From Euperipatoides rowelli (Eukaryota; Onychophora; Udeonychophora; Euonychophora; Peripatopsidae), in the NCBI GenBank assembly GCA_003024985.2, contig PXIH01S0028436.1: a stretch of DNA of 10,677 bases. One strand, 5' to 3'. Both the position numbers and the translations under genes were made by a program. Below the pieces are notes generated by a model. That model was not told the origin of the DNA and did no database searches. It saw only the letters and a program-made list of their open reading frames with translations. This document shows, piece by piece, positions 7,455 to 10,677 of the stretch (its first letter is position 1; every line of letters begins with the position of its first letter).

Positions 7455-7594
7455 TTATTTACCATATCGCAACTTTAATGCCAACCAAAGAATCGGAACC
7501 AACTGGAAATAACAAGAAACTGCATATTGGGAATGACTATGTACTTATTGTTTACAATGATAGTGAACAAAAATTCAAGATGGGAACCATCAAA
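7455..7594 (+). CDS. TSC2: TSC2 (tuberin) internal exon, Rap/Ran-GAP domain
   Basis: Tuberin is the catalytic subunit of the TSC1-TSC2 complex, a GAP that switches off the GTPase Rheb at the lysosome and so restrains mTORC1. The exon holds two bases of a split codon plus 46 codons, ending in phase 0. It encodes YHIATLMPT, a variable linker ([10 protein letters not shown]), then HIGNDYV, IVYNDS and FKMGTIK. From memory of human tuberin, the segment aligns without gaps at roughly 28 of 46 residues. The Asn of HIGND (7532-7534) corresponds to the catalytic asparagine thumb of Rap/Ran-GAP domains. ATLMPT and YNDS favour tuberin over RALGAP or RapGAP paralogues. A position normally Arg in the RHxGND motif is Leu here (KLHIGND). 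Splice sites on both sides are good and there is no stop, so the exon is probably functional. No other TSC2 exon was found in the window; a retained gene fragment cannot be excluded. Confidence 0.9.
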
Positions 7595-7600
7595 GTAAGT
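7595..7600 (+). promoter_or_regulatory. 5' splice site (donor) of TSC2 exon
   Basis: AAA|GTAAGT is a near-ideal donor. It falls exactly after the conserved GTIK codons, and the reading frame meets a stop in the intron soon after (TAG at 7604-7606). Confidence 0.85.
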
Positions 7601-8194
7601 CATTAGTCTACAGAGAAATCTATGAGAGGAGGAGGGAGGAGTCCTAGTAGGTCTTAGAGATACTTTTTTTTAATTAAAAAATTATTCCAAATTGAGATGT
7701 GTTTAAAGTAATAACTCAAAATATGCCATATTGATGATATGAATTATTTAAAAGAATGGCATTGATGTCTAAATTGTTGTGGTCTTTCTATTGATTATTA
7801 GGAAATTGACATATGTTAACCATCGATAAAATGAATACATTCTTTATGTGTTATAGCCTACAATAGTTATGAATTCATAAAGCACCTTTAATCAACTAAT
7901 GTCTGTTGTTTAGGCATAGATGTTTATCATCTACTGAAATACCTTTTAAGCAAAAAATGATTTGGAAGATCTGGAGTGGTTTTAAGTTCTTTGACAAAAT
8001 TATGAAAAATTATTTGGAGTTTTCTGAAATAAATATATAATATACCAGGTCCTGGTATAAAGCTGTTCAAATAGCGCTGATATTTAATTGCTACTCTGTT
8101 CCATTATTAAGTTGTTGTATCCGCATTAACACTCTTTGCTTTATAAGTAGTTTAAAAGGGGATTTCTACCTCACTGAACAATGAAATTCGAGCA
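7601..8194 (+). other. TSC2 intron, AT-rich
   Basis: No second exon was found. The stretch holds a purine-rich patch (7623-7640) and a perfect 19-bp palindrome (8041-8059). The next conserved tuberin block after GTIK was searched for by eye to the end of the window and not seen, so the intron probably runs out of the window. Confidence 0.6.
8041..8059. repeat. 19-bp perfect palindrome
   Basis: TATACCAGG, a central T, and CCTGGTATA form perfect 9-bp arms. It is isolated in intron sequence and its function is unknown. Confidence 0.75.
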
Positions 8195-8346
8195 CCCATA
8201 ATGAATTGCAGCAGCAATACTTTTACCTATAATCAAAGCCATCATTACCCATAATGCATTGCAAATGATTTGTATACCACTTAAGTATATTCAGCTATTT
8301 CTGTGAGGGTGTGGCTCATTTGTGTAAATTATGCATTGCAAATGAC
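8195..8346 (+). repeat. direct repeats of ATAATGCATTGCA type
   Basis: CCCATAATGAATTGCA (8195-8210) and CCCATAATGCATTGCA (8248-8263) differ at one base. A third copy, TTATGCATTGCAAATGAC, lies at 8329-8346, and the second copy also continues AAATGA. The third is the left end of the inverted repeat that follows. Confidence 0.7.
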
Positions 8347-8529
8347 TTTTGAATATCACATATGATGTCATCCCAAACATTCCGGAAATTCCCGAAGTTT
8401 TCTGAAGGGGGGGGGGGGGGGGAGGTACAGCTCTTTTGCATAGTCGGCATTCCAAAGTTTGTCAAAGCTAAACTTCGGAAATCTCCAGCCATGTTGGCCA
8501 GAATGCTTAAGGGGTCATTTGCAATGCAT
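8331..8529. repeat. imperfect inverted repeat element with G16 in the loop
   Basis: Outer arms: ATGCATTGCAAATGAC (8331-8346) is perfectly inverted at 8514-8529. Inner arms: 8384-8400 (GGAAATTCCCGAAGTTT) pairs with 8470-8486 at 15 of 17 positions. A run of sixteen G (8407-8422) lies between them. The unit of about 200 bases has no credible gene; the overlapping ORFs on both strands (8316-8576 and 8362-8625) are mirror images of the inverted repeat. It fits a MITE-like or foldback element. Confidence 0.65.
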
Positions 8530-8622
8530 TTATGTAATTTTGCAAAATCCAAGATGAGGTCCAAGATGATGGCCAAACATTTTTTTTTTAATTGTTATTT
8601 GTTCAGTAATGAATTCTGGATA

Positions 8623-9205
8623 TGAGCTATTTATGATGTCATTTGGATGCACAGAATTATACACCATCACTTAGAACCTTTTTCAATTAATTTTTAAATA
8701 TTTTTAGAGGTGGTGCAGAACCTGTATGGATCATCACATGACCTTGTGCTTGCGAGGTCATTAAGGTGCACAGAACAATGTGTGAAGTATGTAGCTTTAT
8801 TTTGATTTTATAATTTTCTGACATTTTCTGAATTGCCCCGGACTAATTTGAGGTCATAGAACCTTCATCTTCGGATATAATCACAACTACTGATTTTTAA
8901 CTGAATACAAAACCATTAAGGTGCGCAGAATAATGCAGGAAATGCATACTGTACCTTTTTTTTTTCAAGTTTTTTTATAATTCATTGACGATGATGTCAC
9001 ATATTCTGAAGCTTTCCAAAGTTCTTCAGCCATGATGACATCATAGATGTACAGAAAGATGCACCACCTACTTAATTTTTTTTTTTACAAATTTCTGATT
9101 ATCAAAGTAGCTGCCATCATAGAACCATCAACTTCGGAAAAAAAAATATTTCTAGAAATTTTCTAAGTTTCTCGTTCATCATTCTGCACATCTATGACAT
9201 CACTT
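8623..9205. repeat. degenerate complex repeat array, units about 120-155 bp
   Basis: A block reading TCAT, then GRTGYRCAGAA, recurs with CAGAA at 8652, 8771, 8926 and 9052, so at spacings of 119, 155 and 126. An inverted copy lies at 9177-9203. A second block, TCATAGAACC followed by TTCGGA, occurs at 8854-8875 and 9117-9138 with 20 of 22 matches. T-runs and ATTTTCTGA-type words fill the space between. TTCGGAAAT also appears in the adjacent inverted repeat (8474-8482), so the two belong to related repeats. No coding function was seen. Confidence 0.6.
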
Positions 9206-9245
9206 CCTGTCTTGTAAAATTCTATCAAAAGCAATGTCCATCTAA

Positions 9246-9275
9246 TCAATCTCATTGGTTTGAAAATGAGATTGA
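9246..9275. repeat. perfect 11-bp hairpin
   Basis: TCAATCTCATT (9246-9256) and AATGAGATTGA (9265-9275) are perfect arms with an 8-nt loop. No RNA family was recognised. Confidence 0.8.
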
Positions 9276-9390
9276 GGACTCTTCAATAGCATACTTAGAT
9301 ATAGACATCCACCCTTCCATTGAAATCTAAACTATGACAGACCATGATAATCAATCAAAGTCGACATTCTCCAGGATCTCTTTCAGAGTT

Positions 9391-9402
9391 CTCTCTCTCT
9401 CT
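9391..9402 (+). repeat. short (CT)6 microsatellite
   Basis: Six CT units follow TTTCAGAGTT. It has the look of a pyrimidine tract but no acceptor AG with conserved coding follows. Confidence 0.8.
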
Positions 9403-9419
9403 ATTCATACGCTGGTAAA

Positions 9420-9455
9420 CAAGAGTTGACATAAACAATCTTATGTCAACTCTTG
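9420..9455. repeat. perfect 15-bp hairpin with 6-nt loop
   Basis: CAAGAGTTGACATAA (9420-9434) and TTATGTCAACTCTTG (9441-9455) are perfect complements around ACAATC. Pairing stops sharply outside the arms. The stem is shorter than a typical animal microRNA precursor. It could be a tiny foldback remnant or a recent local inverted duplication. Confidence 0.85.
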
Positions 9456-9990
9456 CCTATTAAACTATAGAAATAGATTTCCTTTTATAGTTAGGATAAG
9501 TGTGGATTTAGTCAATGTGGAATGAAAACCTTCAGAAAGGTTTAACATTAGAGCATAGCTGTCTCAACAAAGCAATATTTACATATAAATAATATACAGT
9601 ACATATTCTGTTACTCTTAGTATGATTCTTTTTTATTGTTTTCATAAATTTTAAACAAACATAAAATAGATGTCAGTAGCTAATGGAGAATCAAAACTTG
9701 TAGATATAAATCTTGTTTTAACGTTCTTATCTTAATCCCAGCTCAAGGTGTTCATATGTGTCATAAACGCCGTCACTCATAGGATCGATTATTAGGTATC
9801 ATTTTCATTTGTTGAATTAAAGAATCTAAATTGACCCCTACTATATCATTACTGCGCAAAATTTAAAAAACACTTGTGCTAACATTTGTATTATTTTTCC
9901 AAGTAGTGAAAAATAAAAACATATTTTTAAAAAGATTTTTCTTATATGCTAAACATGATTATTATCCTATATACTTTGTGTGTATATAAT
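9456..9990. other. AT-rich non-coding stretch
   Basis: No gene or RNA was seen. GATATAAATCTTGTTTTAA at 9703-9721 recurs with two differences at 10328-10346, on the other side of the microsatellite; this could be a shared repeat or chance. Confidence 0.45.
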
Positions 9991-10162
9991 TATAGATAGA
10001 TAGAGAGAGAGATATAGATAGATAGATATAGATAAATAGATAGATATAGATTGATTGATTGATAGATAGAGATAAAGATAGATAGAGACAGATTGAGAGA
10101 TAGGGAGGGAGAGGTTGGGAGAATGTGTGAGAGGAGGGAGAAAGAGAGGGAGCGGGAGGGAG
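9991..10162 (+). repeat. GATA/GA-rich imperfect microsatellite
   Basis: The first part (9991-10090) is mainly GATA and TATAGATA with GATT units. The second part (10091-10162) becomes purine-rich GAGA and GGGAG. Interruptions are frequent, so it is old. The minus-strand ORF at 9990-10220 (Ser/Leu/Ile/Tyr-rich) is only the translation of this repeat. Confidence 0.95.
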
Positions 10163-10677
10163 TATGTTCCATATTATAATGCCTTAGGGGTGGGATCTTA
10201 ACGTATGATGGAAATATCAATACAATGTATTAAAATCTGTAGATAAAACATGTATTATATGAATCTATCCAATAAGCATCCTTCTAACCTCTGATAGGCA
10301 GAAATTCCCATAGATCTACCTAGATTTGATATAAACCTTGTTCTAAGTGGCTATATCTACTGCAGTGAGGTTTCCTTCAGCATTGTCTAAATTTGAAAAT
10401 CACATATTTTCAATCGTGAATTGTAGCCGTTCCAGATAATGTAGAGCCTTGTTTTTTTTTTTAAACAAATACAGATTTTCTCTACAAATGGATAGTAAGG
10501 TTTTAATTAATAATAGAAGTATTCAAATCTCAGCTGATTTTTATAGTACGATAGCCAAAAACAGAAAAGTGAGATCTAGTTAACTAGTTAAGAAACTTAT
10601 TACATTGGAATTTTTTTTATTTTTTAGTTTTAAACTAATTTTTAAGGGGAAAAAAAAATTACATACAATATAATCTC
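10163..10677. other. unassigned AT-rich stretch
   Basis: No exon, RNA or clear repeat was recognised. There are T and A homopolymers near 10450 and 10610-10625. Confidence 0.5.

Noticed and set aside
8316-8625. Overlapping ORFs on both strands (minus 8316-8576, plus 8362-8625)
   Set aside because: They run through the G16 tract (poly-Gly and poly-Pro) and the two arms of an inverted repeat, so each mirrors the other. No domain is recognisable.
9742-9795. Possible next TSC2 exon after a CCCAG and before GTATCA, with a faintly similar FICVI segment
   Set aside because: The well conserved block expected after GTIK (Gly-Gln-Phe-Asn-Phe-Val) is missing, the frame ends in a stop at the proposed donor, and similarity is within chance.
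9990-10220. Minus-strand ORF rich in Ser, Leu, Ile and Tyr
   Set aside because: It is the translation of the GATA/GA microsatellite.
1-10677. tRNA, rRNA, CRISPR or bacterial operon features
   Set aside because: No tRNA-like internal boxes with cloverleaf potential, no rRNA words, no regularly spaced identical repeats and no prokaryotic gene layout were seen.

Overview
The window looks like AT-rich metazoan nuclear DNA. The evidence is one spliced exon of the tuberin (TSC2) gene with consensus splice sites, remains of two kinds of animal non-LTR retrotransposon, several foldback or degenerate repeats, and a GATA/GA microsatellite. There are no bacterial-style operons, ribosome binding sites or dense ORFs, and nearly all long ORFs are chance or repeat-derived. 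I cannot name the species. A marine or other non-vertebrate animal is plausible from the repeat style, but that is a guess. An 'n' at position 110 marks an unresolved base.

Layout: 1-164, nothing recognised. 165-2112, a dead LINE of the L1/Tx1-like group on the plus strand: reverse transcriptase with a degraded motif A and YLDD box, a post-RT segment with FLWNGKK and GGLDL, a zinc-finger-like tail, a 3' UTR with a 43-bp duplication, a terminal hairpin, AATAAA and a poly-A tract. 2240-2760, a foldback-like repeat cluster with CCAATCAAA modules and a drifting TTAGGG-like tract duplicated at a 62-bp offset. 2767-3046 and 3510-3760, two inverted copies of one dispersed repeat flanking a short LINE 3' end (minus strand, 3290-3430). 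3761-6576, AT-rich non-coding DNA with a few palindromes and no convincing gene. 6577-7375, a 5'-truncated CR1/L2/Jockey-like LINE on the minus strand whose RT C-terminal region is recognisable through frameshifts and stops.

7455-7594 is the biologically central feature: one internal exon of TSC2 on the plus strand, encoding part of the Rap/Ran-GAP domain including the asparagine thumb. It sits between a pyrimidine-rich acceptor and a GTAAGT donor. I found no neighbouring TSC2 exon, so much of the rest is probably intron, and the downstream intron would be at least 3 kb. 8195-9205 is a repeat-rich tract: ATGCATTGCA repeats, an imperfect inverted repeat with a G16 run in its loop, and at least four degenerate units of a complex repeat. 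Two perfect short-loop hairpins follow (9246-9275 and 9420-9455), then the GATA/GA microsatellite (9991-10162) and unremarkable DNA to the end.

The only functional host coding sequence I can support is the TSC2 exon, which acts in the TSC1-TSC2 complex as the GAP for Rheb upstream of mTORC1. I did not find a convincing novel multi-gene system. The more unusual signals are structural repeats.
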